Shown here: piece by piece, positions 26,987 to 35,034 of the stretch
Layout of the letters: each line of letters begins with the position of its first letter
Numbering within the stretch: position 1 is the first letter of the stretch
Assembly (NCBI GenBank): GCA_039184865.1
Contig: JBCDAV010000011.1
Span: 62,001-126,000, forward strand
Source: Thermohalobaculum sp039184865
GTDB taxonomy: Bacteria > Pseudomonadota > Alphaproteobacteria > Rhodobacterales > Rhodobacteraceae
Length of the DNA stretch: 64,000 nt
Direction of reading: 5' to 3'
Notes under the pieces: generated by a model
What the model was told of the DNA's origin: nothing
Seen by the model: the letters and a program-made list of their open reading frames with translations, nothing else
Databases searched by the model: none
Position numbers and translations under genes: made by a program

Positions 26987-28231
26987 TTAAATCGTCCCGG
27001 CGTCTTTCAGTGAAGCGTACTCGTCCTGCGTGAGGCCGAGAAGCCCTTTCAGCACTTCTTCGGTGTGAGCTCCAATCTCCGGGCCTGGCCAGGCGATGGT
27101 TTCCGGGTTGTCGCCGACGAAGCGTGGAACCGGCGCGGGTTGCAGGATGTCGAGGCCGTGCGCCGGGTCGGGCACGGACCGCACGGCCCCGCGCGATTGG
27201 TATTGCGGATCGGCGACGATATCTGCCGCCGTGTAGATCTTCGACGACGGGATGCCGGCGGCCTCAAGGTCGCCGAGGATCGCATCCGGCCCGCGTGCGC
27301 GCGTCCACTCCGCGATTTCAGCGTCGATCGCGTCGATATTGGCTACGCGAGATGGATTGTCGATGAAACGGGGGTCGTCGATCAGTTCATGTCGGTTGAT
27401 CAACCGCATGAGTTGCGCAAACAGCGGATCCGAGTTCGCACCGATGAGCACGAATGTGCCGTCGGCCGTCGGATATGCGCTGCTCGGCGCTGCAGCGGGC
27501 AACCGCGCCCCTTCCGGACGACGGATCTTCCCGAGTGCGCCATATTCCGGAAGTATGCCTTCAAGCAGGCTCAGTACGCTCTCGGTCAGCGCAATATCGA
27601 CGATCCGCGCAGCGGTGCCTTTAGGAACAGCGGACGCTTTCTGTTCGTGCAGGGCCGCGAGCAATCCGATCGCACCGTAGAGACCTGAAACCGTGTCCCC
27701 CAGAGAGACGCCCGTCCGGACAGGCGGAAGCTCCGAGACCTCTGGCGGATAACCGGTCAGGTGCCGAATGCCGCCGAGCGCTTCTCCGATCATGCCAAAA
27801 CTTGCATCCTGTGCGCGTGGTCCCGTCTGGCCGAAGCCCGAGATCCGAACGAAAATACAGCCGGGCTTCACGGCGGCGAGATCGTCAGGCCCAAGGCCAA
27901 GTTTCTCCATCAATCCGGGGCGGAAATTCTCGATCACGGCGTCGGACTGTGCCACGAGTTGCAAGGCGATGCTGCGCGCCCCGGGGGCCTTCAGGTTCAG
28001 GCAAACCGATTTCTTGTTGCGGGCGTGCGACGACCACCAGAGGGACTTTCCCGCGAGTTGCTCGCCCCAACCGCGCACCGGATCGCCCGAGGGCGGCTCG
28101 ATCTTGATGATCTCGGCGCCGAGATCGCCGAGCACGCGGGTTGCGAAGGGCGCCGCGATGAAATGCCCGAACTCGACGATCCGCAGTCCCGTCAGAGGGC
28201 CGGTTTGACGTGGCGCCTCCGTTTCCGTCAC
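26987..28231 (-). CDS. Class III CoA-transferase (CaiB/BaiF family), first copy
   Basis: This 414-residue enzyme starts with GTG 28231, which overlaps the stop of the upstream CoA-transferase gene as GTGA. Family motifs: GLRIVEFGHFIAAPFATRVLGDLGAEIIKIE, VIENFRPGLMEKLGL, and the catalytic Asp region in DASFGMIGEALGG followed by RTGVSLGDTVSGLYGAIGLL. The C-terminal domain ends in a GPEIGAHTEEVLKGLLG motif. It moves CoA between acids. The overlap with a second, different family member suggests they act together, possibly as a heteromer or on successive substrates. Confidence 0.9.
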   Translation of the reverse strand: MTETEAPRQTGPLTGLRIVEFGHFIAAPFATRVLGDLGAEIIKIEPPSGDPVRGWGEQLAGKSLWWSSHARNKKSVCLNLKAPGARSIALQLVAQSDAVIENFRPGLMEKLGLGPDDLAAVKPGCIFVRISGFGQTGPRAQDASFGMIGEALGGIRHLTGYPPEVSELPPVRTGVSLGDTVSGLYGAIGLLAALHEQKASAVPKGTAARIVDIALTESVLSLLEGILPEYGALGKIRRPEGARLPAAAPSSAYPTADGTFVLIGANSDPLFAQLMRLINRHELIDDPRFIDNPSRVANIDAIDAEIAEWTRARGPDAILGDLEAAGIPSSKIYTAADIVADPQYQSRGAVRSVPDPAHGLDILQPAPVPRFVGDNPETIAWPGPEIGAHTEEVLKGLLGLTQDEYASLKDAGTI

Positions 28232-29376
28232 GCCGCGCCTCCAACCAGCAAGTCTTCGAGCCAGGCATCGTCCGCGCCAAGCCCCGGTGCATCCTCGTCG
28301 CGGTCCGGTCTGTGCCCGTCGAGGCGAAGCGGCAGGCCAAAGAACTCCAGGTTGCCGCTGCCGCGCTTCATCCCGGACGCAAGCGTCTGGGGATCGGCGG
28401 CGACCTCGGCCATATTCTGAACGGGAGCGTTCGGGACACCTGCGGCATCCAGCGCCGAAGCCAGATCGGACTTGTTGCGCCTCGCCGTCTCCCCCATGAG
28501 CAGGGCGATCAGCACGTCGCGGTGCTCCAGACGATCTGGATTGGTCAGAAAGCGCGAATCTGTCGCCCATTGGTCCTGACCCAGAGCCGCGCAGAACTTG
28601 GCGAAGAGCGTGTCGTTGCCGGCCGCGATCATCAATTCGCCGTCGGCGCACTGGAAGATCTGATAGGGACAGATCATCACGACGCCCGAGCCCGCCTTGC
28701 CGGGGATCTTGCCGGAGGACGTGAAGATCGGCAGGAAATAGAGCATCCAGCCGAGTGCTGTCTCGAAGAGTGCCGTGTCGACCACGCCGCCCTGTCCGGT
28801 GGAACTTCTGCGCAGCAAGGCGGTCAGAATGCCGATCACGAGCCACAATCCGGTCGTCATGTCGATGATCGAGGGATTGATCCTGATCGACGGCTGCCCG
28901 GCCTCTCCGACCACGGTCATCAAGCCGCCGAAGGCCTGCATCAATGGATCGTATCCCGGTCGTGAAGCGAGCGGACCCGTGTCTCCGAAAGCATGGATGT
29001 TGGCGTAGATCAGCGCCGGATTTTCGGCACAGAGCATTTCGGCATCGAAGCCCAGTTTCGTGGCGAGCCCGGGGCGCTGGTTCTGGATCACCACGTCGGA
29101 CAGGGAGGCGAGCCGTTTCAGCTTCGCCAGTCCGTCCGGCGACTTCATGTCCAGTGCTACGGATCGCTTGAGACGGTTCATCGCGTGGAAGGTTGCGGAC
29201 GCCGTCGAGGTAGGCCCCTCGACCGGCGCGCCCCAGCCGCGCGCATCGTCGCCCACGCCGGGACGTTCGACCTTGATGACCTCGGCGCCAAGCTCGGCCA
29301 GGATCAATGCAGCATATGGCGCTGCAATCGAATGACCGATCTCGATGACCCGAATGCCGTCAAGGGGCAGCTTCAT
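28228..29376 (-). CDS. Class III CoA-transferase (CaiB/BaiF family), second copy
   Basis: This 382-residue enzyme starts at ATG 29376 with GGAGG eight bases upstream. It has GIRVIEIGHSIAAPYAALILAELGAEVIKVE, VVIQNQRPGLATKLGF, the catalytic Asp within GYDPLMQAFGGLM and a PSIIDMTTGLWLVIGIL segment. It is translationally coupled to the first CoA-transferase and divergent, across 141 bp, from the enoyl-CoA hydratase gene. It would activate a free acid to its CoA thioester for the enzymes in the plus-strand operon. Confidence 0.9.
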   Translation of the reverse strand: MKLPLDGIRVIEIGHSIAAPYAALILAELGAEVIKVERPGVGDDARGWGAPVEGPTSTASATFHAMNRLKRSVALDMKSPDGLAKLKRLASLSDVVIQNQRPGLATKLGFDAEMLCAENPALIYANIHAFGDTGPLASRPGYDPLMQAFGGLMTVVGEAGQPSIRINPSIIDMTTGLWLVIGILTALLRRSSTGQGGVVDTALFETALGWMLYFLPIFTSSGKIPGKAGSGVVMICPYQIFQCADGELMIAAGNDTLFAKFCAALGQDQWATDSRFLTNPDRLEHRDVLIALLMGETARRNKSDLASALDAAGVPNAPVQNMAEVAADPQTLASGMKRGSGNLEFFGLPLRLDGHRPDRDEDAPGLGADDAWLEDLLVGGAA

Positions 29377-29517
29377 GCGGCGATCCTCCCGTCGCGACCG
29401 TTCTCGCAGGCCGCCCTGCCTCGTCAAGCGAGCCGGTGCCTTGATCGCAAGGATGATGGTGCGGGACTTTCCCGCAGGTTCCGTGCGCACTAGGGTCCGC
29501 GCGGCAGGGAGGCAAGC

Positions 29518-30306
29518 ATGGATTTCGAAACCCTTCAAGTCAGCCACGAGGACGGCGGCGTCATGGTCGTCACGCTGAACCGGCCCGACCGGTTGAACGC
29601 AATGAACACGCCCATGATGACGGAGTTGCGTGAGCTCTTCACCGATCTCTACGTGCGGGCGGACCAGGCGAACTGCGTCGTTATCACAGGTGCGGGCGAG
29701 CGCGGGTTCTGTCCGGGGGCCGATCTCAAGGAACGCGACGGCATGACCGACCAGACCTGGCGCGAACAGCACGCCATCGTCGAGCAGATCGCGCGCGGGA
29801 TGTTCCAGTGCCCGGTTCCGCTGATCGCGGCAGTGAACGGCGTGGCGATGGGCGGGGGTGCCGAGATCGCGCTGTGCTGCGATTTCATTTACGCGGCCGA
29901 TCATGCGCGCTTTGCGTTCCCCGAGGTGACGCGCGGGATCATGCCGGGCATGGCCGGTCCGCAGAACCTGCCGCGCGCGGTCGGGGTTCGCCGGGCCAAG
30001 GAAATCATCCTGACCGGGCAACCCTTCAGCGCGCAGGAGGCACTGGACTGGGGCATGGTCAACCGGGTCCTTCCGCTTGCCGAATTGATGCCCGCCGCAC
30101 TGGAGACCGCCCGCACGATCGCCGGAAACGCGCCGATCGGGGTGCGTTCGGCGCTGAAAGCCATGGACAAGGCCGTGGAGATCGATCGTGCCTCGGGCTA
30201 TGATTTCGAGATCGTCGCCTACAACATGACCGTGCCGACGGAAGACAGGCTCGAAGGTGTCCGCGCCTTCAACGAGAAGCGTCCGCCAGTCTTCAAGGGG
30301 CGCTGA
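29518..30306 (+). CDS. Enoyl-CoA hydratase/isomerase family protein (methylglutaconyl-CoA hydratase-like)
   Basis: This 262-residue crotonase-fold protein has the oxyanion-hole segments GFCPGADLKER and NGVAMGGGAEIALCCDF. The catalytic-Glu helices read FPEVTRGIMPGMAGPQNLPRAVG. The GADLKER stretch is the one I recall from AUH-type 3-methylglutaconyl-CoA hydratases, which suits the HMG-CoA lyase encoded next. The second usual Glu position (GGG/GTQ region) reads GMAGPQ, so activity may differ from standard crotonases. A 10-bp gap separates it from the lyase gene. Confidence 0.88.
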   Translation: MDFETLQVSHEDGGVMVVTLNRPDRLNAMNTPMMTELRELFTDLYVRADQANCVVITGAGERGFCPGADLKERDGMTDQTWREQHAIVEQIARGMFQCPVPLIAAVNGVAMGGGAEIALCCDFIYAADHARFAFPEVTRGIMPGMAGPQNLPRAVGVRRAKEIILTGQPFSAQEALDWGMVNRVLPLAELMPAALETARTIAGNAPIGVRSALKAMDKAVEIDRASGYDFEIVAYNMTVPTEDRLEGVRAFNEKRPPVFKGR

Positions 30307-30316
30307 GGAGATGCCG

Positions 30317-31246
30317 ATGAAGCGCGATATTCTGGTGCGGGATGTCGGCCCGCGCGACGGGCTGCAACTGGTCAAGACCGTGCTGCCGACGGAAACCAAG
30401 ATTGCATGGATCGAGGCCGACATCGCCGCCGGCGTGCCGGAGATCGAGTGCTGCTCGTTCGTCCCGCCGCATGTGATCGCGCAGTTCGGCGATGCGGTGG
30501 ATGTCGCTAAGCGAGCTTCGGCCTTGGACGGGGCCGTGATGTCAGCGCTGACGCCAAATCTGAAGGGCGCTCAGATCGGCTTCACGACGGGCGTGCCCAA
30601 GATCAACTACGTCATGTCGGTCTCGGAGACGCACAATCAGCAGAACGTGCGGCGGACGCGCGCCGAGTCACTGGACGGTTTTCGCGCGATCATTGCCGAG
30701 CGCGATGCGACGGCACCGGACGTGAAGATCGGGATCGGTCTAGCGACGGCGCTGGGGTGCACTCTGGAAGGCCGGGTGCCTGAACGCGACACGCTCGAAT
30801 TGCTGGAGCAGGTGCTGGAGGCCGGGGCTGACGAGGTGATGCTGCCCGATACGGTGGGCTATGCAAACCCGTCACAGGTGCGCTCTCTCTTCAAGGCCGG
30901 GATCGCGATGGCCGGTGACGTGCCGCTCTGGTCTCATTTTCACGACACCCGCGGGCTCGGCCTGGCCAACGCGCTGGCGGCGCTGGAAGTCGGCTGCGTC
31001 CGCTTCGATGCCTCTCTCGCGGGTCTGGGCGGCTGTCCGTTCGCACCCGGTGCTACCGGTAACATCGTGCTGGAGGATCTGGTGTTTCTGCTCGAGTCCG
31101 AGGGGCTGAGCACGGGCATCGATCTCGAAGCTTTGCGCCCCGCGCGCGAGATCGTTGAACAGGCTTTGCCCGCCGAGCCGAAATACGGTCAGGTTCTGCG
31201 CGCCGGTCTTCCCAAGGGATTTGCACCGGCAAACCGCGCCGCATGA
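30317..31246 (+). CDS. Hydroxymethylglutaryl-CoA lyase
   Basis: This 309-residue TIM-barrel lyase splits HMG-CoA into acetyl-CoA and acetoacetate. The active-site Arg/Asp are in RDVGPRDGLQ; metal-binding His are in HFHDTRGLGLAN; and the signature Cys is in GGCPFAPGATGNIVLEDL. The common GLQNE motif reads GLQLV here. I start at ATG 30317, six bases after GAGGAG; another ATG two codons earlier would sit too close. It is the second of three plus-strand genes (hydratase, lyase, dehydrogenase). Confidence 0.9.
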   Translation: MKRDILVRDVGPRDGLQLVKTVLPTETKIAWIEADIAAGVPEIECCSFVPPHVIAQFGDAVDVAKRASALDGAVMSALTPNLKGAQIGFTTGVPKINYVMSVSETHNQQNVRRTRAESLDGFRAIIAERDATAPDVKIGIGLATALGCTLEGRVPERDTLELLEQVLEAGADEVMLPDTVGYANPSQVRSLFKAGIAMAGDVPLWSHFHDTRGLGLANALAALEVGCVRFDASLAGLGGCPFAPGATGNIVLEDLVFLLESEGLSTGIDLEALRPAREIVEQALPAEPKYGQVLRAGLPKGFAPANRAA

Positions 31247-31256
31247 GGATTCACAC

Positions 31257-32438
31257 ATGAAAGATCTGAGCGATCTCACGATGCCTCTGGATGATGCCTG
31301 GAGCGATATCCGGGAAGGCGTGGCCAAGGTCTGCGAGCCGTTCGACAATGCGTATTGGAACGATCTGGATGCCAAGTCCGAGTATCCGCATGCCTTCGTC
31401 GATGCACTGACGGAGGCCGGGTACCTCGCCGCCCTGATCCCGGAGGAATACGGTGGCGCCGGGCTGTCCATTCCGGCAGCCGGTGCGATCCTGGAGACGA
31501 TCCATGCGTCGGGGTGCAACGCCGCCGCCTGCCATGCGCAGATGTACACGATGGGCACCCTCCTGCGGCATGGCTCGGCCGAGCAGAAGGCGAAGTACAT
31601 GCCCGGCATCGCGTCGGGCGCGCTTCGGATGCAGGCCTTTGGTGTCACCGAGCCGACCACCGGTTCGGATACCACGCAATTGAAGACCAAGGCCGAACTG
31701 GTCGGCAACAAGTACGTCATCAACGGCCAGAAGGTCTGGACCTCGCGCGCCATGCAGTCGGACCTGATGCTGCTTCTGGCGCGGACGACGCCCGCGGCCG
31801 AGGTCAAGCGCCGCTCTGACGGGGTTTCCTGTTTCCTGATCGATCTGCGCGAGGCGGTCGGGAACGGCGTCGAACTGCGCAAGCTCGATGCGATGATCAA
31901 CCACAACTCGTGCGAGGTCTTCATCGACAATCTCGAGGTGTCGCCCGACGCCCTGATCGGTGAGGAGGGCAGGGGGTTCAAATACATCCTCGACGGCATG
32001 AACGCCGAGCGCGTGCTGATCGCGCACGAATCCCTCGGAGACGCTGCTTATTTCATTCGGCGCGCCACGGAATACGCGAACGAAAGGACCGTGTTCGGGC
32101 GACCCATCGGCCAGAATCAGGGCATCCAGTTCCCGATCGCGCGCGCCTGGGCCGAGACCGAAGCCGCGAAGCTGATGGTCGCCAAGGCGGGAGCGATGTT
32201 CGAGGCTGGGCTTCCCTGCGGTGCCGAGGCCAATACCGGAAAGATGCTGGCGTCAGAAGCGGCATGGCACGCGGCCGAGGCCTGCATGCAGACGTTTGGT
32301 GGCTTCGGGTTCGCGCGCGAATACGGGATCGAGCGCAAATGGCGCGAGGCGCGGCTCTACCAGACAGCGCCGATCTCGACCAACATGATCCTGAACTTCA
32401 TCGGTCAGAATGTGCTTGGGATGCCGCGGTCCTATTGA
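31257..32438 (+). CDS. Acyl-CoA dehydrogenase
   Basis: This 393-residue FAD enzyme introduces a double bond into an acyl-CoA and passes electrons to ETF. The N-terminal helical domain (AALIPEEYGGAGLS), central beta domain (FGVTEPTTGSDTTQLKT; GQKVWTS) and C-terminal helices (RTVFGRPIGQNQGIQFPIA; QTFGGFGFAREY) are all present. The usual late catalytic Glu (YEGT) is replaced by YQTAP. The Glu in NAERVLIAHESLG matches the alternative base used by isovaleryl- and long-chain enzymes. I start at ATG 31257, after GAGG. It ends the operon. Confidence 0.92.
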   Translation: MKDLSDLTMPLDDAWSDIREGVAKVCEPFDNAYWNDLDAKSEYPHAFVDALTEAGYLAALIPEEYGGAGLSIPAAGAILETIHASGCNAAACHAQMYTMGTLLRHGSAEQKAKYMPGIASGALRMQAFGVTEPTTGSDTTQLKTKAELVGNKYVINGQKVWTSRAMQSDLMLLLARTTPAAEVKRRSDGVSCFLIDLREAVGNGVELRKLDAMINHNSCEVFIDNLEVSPDALIGEEGRGFKYILDGMNAERVLIAHESLGDAAYFIRRATEYANERTVFGRPIGQNQGIQFPIARAWAETEAAKLMVAKAGAMFEAGLPCGAEANTGKMLASEAAWHAAEACMQTFGGFGFAREYGIERKWREARLYQTAPISTNMILNFIGQNVLGMPRSY

Positions 32439-32485
32439 ACTCGACGCCTGGAAGGACCTCGCGCCTTATCGGTTTGGAGGCGCCG

Positions 32486-32503
32486 GTTTCAGTCGTCTGA
32501 AAC
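32486..32503 (+). terminator. Hairpin downstream of the acyl-CoA dehydrogenase gene
   Basis: GTTTCAG-TCGT-CTGAAAC is a perfect 7-bp stem 47 bp after the stop, extendable with GCC/GGC outside a one-base bulge. No T-run follows, so it may act as a 3'-end stabiliser or Rho-assisted end. Its right arm is part of an 11-base sequence (GTCTGAAACGG, 32495-32505) repeated exactly at 32581-32591. Confidence 0.4.
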
Positions 32504-32606
32504 GGCAATCCAAAGGCGGACTCAGAGGCTCAATTCTGTTTGGTCGGCGTTCCATCTCACGTTCCTGCGGACGACAGGTTGTCTGAAACGGGACGGGGCA
32601 CTCCGC

Positions 32607-32630
32607 GAGACGTATTGGCTTTCACGTCTC
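32607..32630. other. Second hairpin in the 486-bp intergenic region
   Basis: GAGACGT and ACGTCTC form a perfect 7-bp stem with a 10-base loop. It lies in the otherwise AT-rich gap between the CoA-pathway operon and the amine operon. The gap (32439-32924) holds this, the previous hairpin, the promoter and the palindrome described next, and no convincing gene. Confidence 0.35.
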
Positions 32631-32781
32631 CTCGAAAGCTTGCATGCAAACTAAGAATTATCATTCAAAGTATTAAAATAAATCAATAAATCTGATCGTC
32701 CGAACGGCGATAAACGCTCAGGTTCGGATCTGCAAAACTCCTTGATTGGCAATTGGGCACAGCATCGCCGCCGCAAACAGC

Positions 32782-32809
32782 TTGACTCCAATTTTAACTT
32801 CTCAATTAT
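32782..32809 (+). promoter_or_regulatory. Sigma-70-like promoter of the amine uptake/oxidation operon
   Basis: The -35 is TTGACT (32782-32787) and the -10 is AATTAT (32804-32809), 16 bases apart, in an AT-rich stretch unlike the flanking coding DNA. The 5' leader to the ATG at 32925 would be about 105 bases. The -10 abuts the palindrome at 32809-32826. Confidence 0.5.
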
Positions 32810-32826
32810 GAATGAACGTTCATTCA
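32809..32826. promoter_or_regulatory. Perfect 18-bp palindrome, likely TetR-family operator
   Basis: TGAATGAACGTTCATTCA is its own reverse complement over all 18 bases. The centre TGAACGTTCA is of the kind bound by BetI-like TetR repressors. It starts at the last base of the -10 and covers the expected transcription start, so a bound protein would block initiation. The only TetR-type gene nearby is at 36961, inside the operon this promoter would drive, which points to autoregulated repression relieved by the amine substrate. Confidence 0.7.
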
Positions 32827-32924
32827 GTAAATCGCGCATCGGGCATCTGACCCGCAAAGACAGCGAGACCGGGGATGTAGCATGTGCCGGCAAGCGCCGG
32901 TACGCCAACAGAGGAGGTAAGACT

Positions 32925-34049
32925 ATGGACGTCGTGGATCAGCTCAATGCGGTGAGGACTGGCGAACTCAGCCGGCGCGCGTTCAACAGATCGTTGCTCG
33001 CCCTTGGTGTCGGCATGGTGGCTACGCCATTCGTGCCGGGCCGCGCGGTCGCGGCGGACGGGGACGAGGCTGTCTATTTCACTTGGGGCGGATACGACGT
33101 GGAACAGTTGTTCCAGCCCTATCAGGCAAAGAACGAGGCCCTTCCCGAATTCGCGATCTTCGGCGGCACCGAAGAAGCCCTGACCAAGATGCGCGGCGGT
33201 TATGTCGTGGATGTCGCCCATCCGTGTAACGCGGGCCTCGTGCGGTGGATCGAGAGCGGCCTGTTCCAGCCTGTCGACACATCGCGGCTGTCGAACTGGA
33301 AAGACGTGATGCCCGAGCTCGTCGCGATGGAAGGCAACGACGCGGGCGGCGGCAAGCCCTGGCTGGTGCCCTTCGACTGGGGTCAGACTTCGGTGACCTA
33401 CCGCACCGACCTCTTCGAGCTTCAGGGCGAAGAAAGCTGGGACATGCTCTGGGACAAGCGCTATGCGGGCCAACTCGGCTCGCTGGCATCGGGCGGAGAT
33501 GCCTGGTGGTGCGGCGCGATCAAGGCGGGCGTGCCCTTCAGCGAGATCGCGACGGACGCCGCATTCGAAAAGATCGCCGCCGTGATGCGCGAGCAGCGCC
33601 CGCTGATCCGCACGTACACGGACGACACCACGACGCTGGAGCAGGCGCTCGCGTCGGGCGAGATGGTCGCGGCGATGACGTGGAACAGCTCGGCGGTGTT
33701 GCTCCAGTCGGAAGATGTACCGGTGAAGTTCGCCAAACCCAAGGAAGGCGCGCTGACCTGGGTTTGCGGGATGATGATCCACAAGGATGCGCCGAACCTC
33801 GACAAGGCCTACGAGATGATCGACTCGATGCTGAGCGTCGAGTCCGGTCACTTCATGATAAACGACTATGGCTACGGTCACTCGAACGCGCGCTCCTTCG
33901 ACAAGTTCGATGACGAGACGCTCGCGGGCCTCGGCCTTGCGAAGGACCCGTCGAAGATTCTGGGTGAAGGTCACTTCATGATCCCGCAATCGCAGGAGTG
34001 GGAGACCAAGATGAACGAGACCTTCGAGATGGTGAAAGCCGGATTCTGA
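32925..34049 (+). CDS. PotD-like periplasmic substrate-binding protein with Tat-like signal
   Basis: This 374-residue extracellular solute-binding protein begins at ATG 32925, five bases after AGGAGG. The N-terminus carries a twin-arginine-like signal (LSRRAFNRSLLALGVGMVA, ending AVAAD), suggesting export in a folded state. The mature protein resembles spermidine/putrescine-binding proteins (VYFTWGGYDVEQ; PCNAGLVRWIESGLFQPVD; VPFDWGQTSVTYRTD). It is the first gene of the operon that continues to 44945. Likely ligand: a polyamine or another cationic amine handled by the oxidases downstream. Confidence 0.88.
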   Translation: MDVVDQLNAVRTGELSRRAFNRSLLALGVGMVATPFVPGRAVAADGDEAVYFTWGGYDVEQLFQPYQAKNEALPEFAIFGGTEEALTKMRGGYVVDVAHPCNAGLVRWIESGLFQPVDTSRLSNWKDVMPELVAMEGNDAGGGKPWLVPFDWGQTSVTYRTDLFELQGEESWDMLWDKRYAGQLGSLASGGDAWWCGAIKAGVPFSEIATDAAFEKIAAVMREQRPLIRTYTDDTTTLEQALASGEMVAAMTWNSSAVLLQSEDVPVKFAKPKEGALTWVCGMMIHKDAPNLDKAYEMIDSMLSVESGHFMINDYGYGHSNARSFDKFDDETLAGLGLAKDPSKILGEGHFMIPQSQEWETKMNETFEMVKAGF

Positions 34050-34101
34050 TCCATTCGTGGACCCGGTTCGCCGGGTCCGCCTCATCGCTCAGGAACAGGT
34101 C

Positions 34102-35034
34102 ATGGCCGAAACGGCGATAGACGTTGGAGTGGCGCGCGCGCACGAACGCCCGGTTCAGGGCTGGGCCGTGCGCCTCCTCAACCGTTCAGAGAAGTTGCGG
34201 GGCTATCTGCTGCTGTCGCCGACGATATTGATCATGGCGGTCGGCATCCTCGCCCCCGTGATCATCCTTGCGATCATGAGCTTCTGGACCCGGGACGGGT
34301 TCGATTTCGACACCACACTGTCCCTGACTAACTACCAGGATGCGGCAGACAAGCCGATCTACGGCGCGTTTCTGCTTCGATCGTTCTGGATTTCGGGGAT
34401 GGCGACGGTCGCAACGATTCTGCTGTGCTATCCCATGGCGTACTACGTCGCCTTCCATGTCCATCGCTACAAGATGGTCTGGATCATCCTGATGACGCTG
34501 CCGTTCTGGACGAGCTATCTGCTGCGCGTTTTCGCGTGGAAGGTGGTCCTGGGCTACGAGGGCGTGATCAACTCGGCCCTGACGAGTGTCGGTCTGATCG
34601 AGAAGCCGCTGGAATTCCTGCTTTACAGTCAGACGGCGGTGATCATCACACTGGCCCATGCCTGGGCAGCGTTCGCAATTCTTCCGCTCTATGTGTCGCT
34701 GGAGAAGATCGATCGCTCGCTGCTCGAAGCCGCAACGGATCTTGGGGACGGGCCTGTCCGCCGCTTCCTGCGGGTGACGCTGCCGCTCTCGCTGCCGGGC
34801 GTGATCGCGGCGACATTCCTGATCTTCATTCCGACGACCGGGGATTTCATCACGCCGGCCCTGCTTGGCGGACCTGACGGCGCGATGATCGGAAACCTGA
34901 TCCAGCTCCAGTTCGGTGCGGTGAACAACTGGCCGATGGGGGCCGCCCTGTCGATCATCCTGATGCTCTGGATCGCGCTCGTGGCGCTGGCTTTCATGAT
35001 CGTCACGCGCATCCTGAAGGCGCGAGCGGCATGA
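34102..35034 (+). CDS. PotB-like ABC transporter permease (second system)
   Basis: This 310-residue inner-membrane permease starts at ATG 34102, shortly after AGGAACAGG. Membrane helices begin with GYLLLSPTILIMAVGILAPVIILAIMSFW. The EAA loop is EAATDLGDGPVRRFLRVTLP, followed by PGVIAATFLIFIPTTGDFITPALLGG. It has no long insert, unlike the permease at 4206. Its stop overlaps the next start as ATGA, so the two permeases are translationally coupled. Confidence 0.92.
   Translation: MAETAIDVGVARAHERPVQGWAVRLLNRSEKLRGYLLLSPTILIMAVGILAPVIILAIMSFWTRDGFDFDTTLSLTNYQDAADKPIYGAFLLRSFWISGMATVATILLCYPMAYYVAFHVHRYKMVWIILMTLPFWTSYLLRVFAWKVVLGYEGVINSALTSVGLIEKPLEFLLYSQTAVIITLAHAWAAFAILPLYVSLEKIDRSLLEAATDLGDGPVRRFLRVTLPLSLPGVIAATFLIFIPTTGDFITPALLGGPDGAMIGNLIQLQFGAVNNWPMGAALSIILMLWIALVALAFMIVTRILKARAA

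Noticed and set aside
25172..27013. Long open frame (613 codons) on the plus strand
   Set aside because: It lies antisense to the M20 hydrolase and DMT transporter, whose motifs are clear. Its translation is Arg/His/Gly-rich without any family motif, typical of the third-position GC effect.
28232..28846. N-terminal extension of the first CoA-transferase frame
   Set aside because: The extension overlaps the second CoA-transferase on the same strand in another frame. The conserved start is at the GTG overlap (28231).
29377..30423. N-terminal extension of the second CoA-transferase frame
   Set aside because: It is antisense to the enoyl-CoA hydratase. A good ribosome site precedes ATG 29376.
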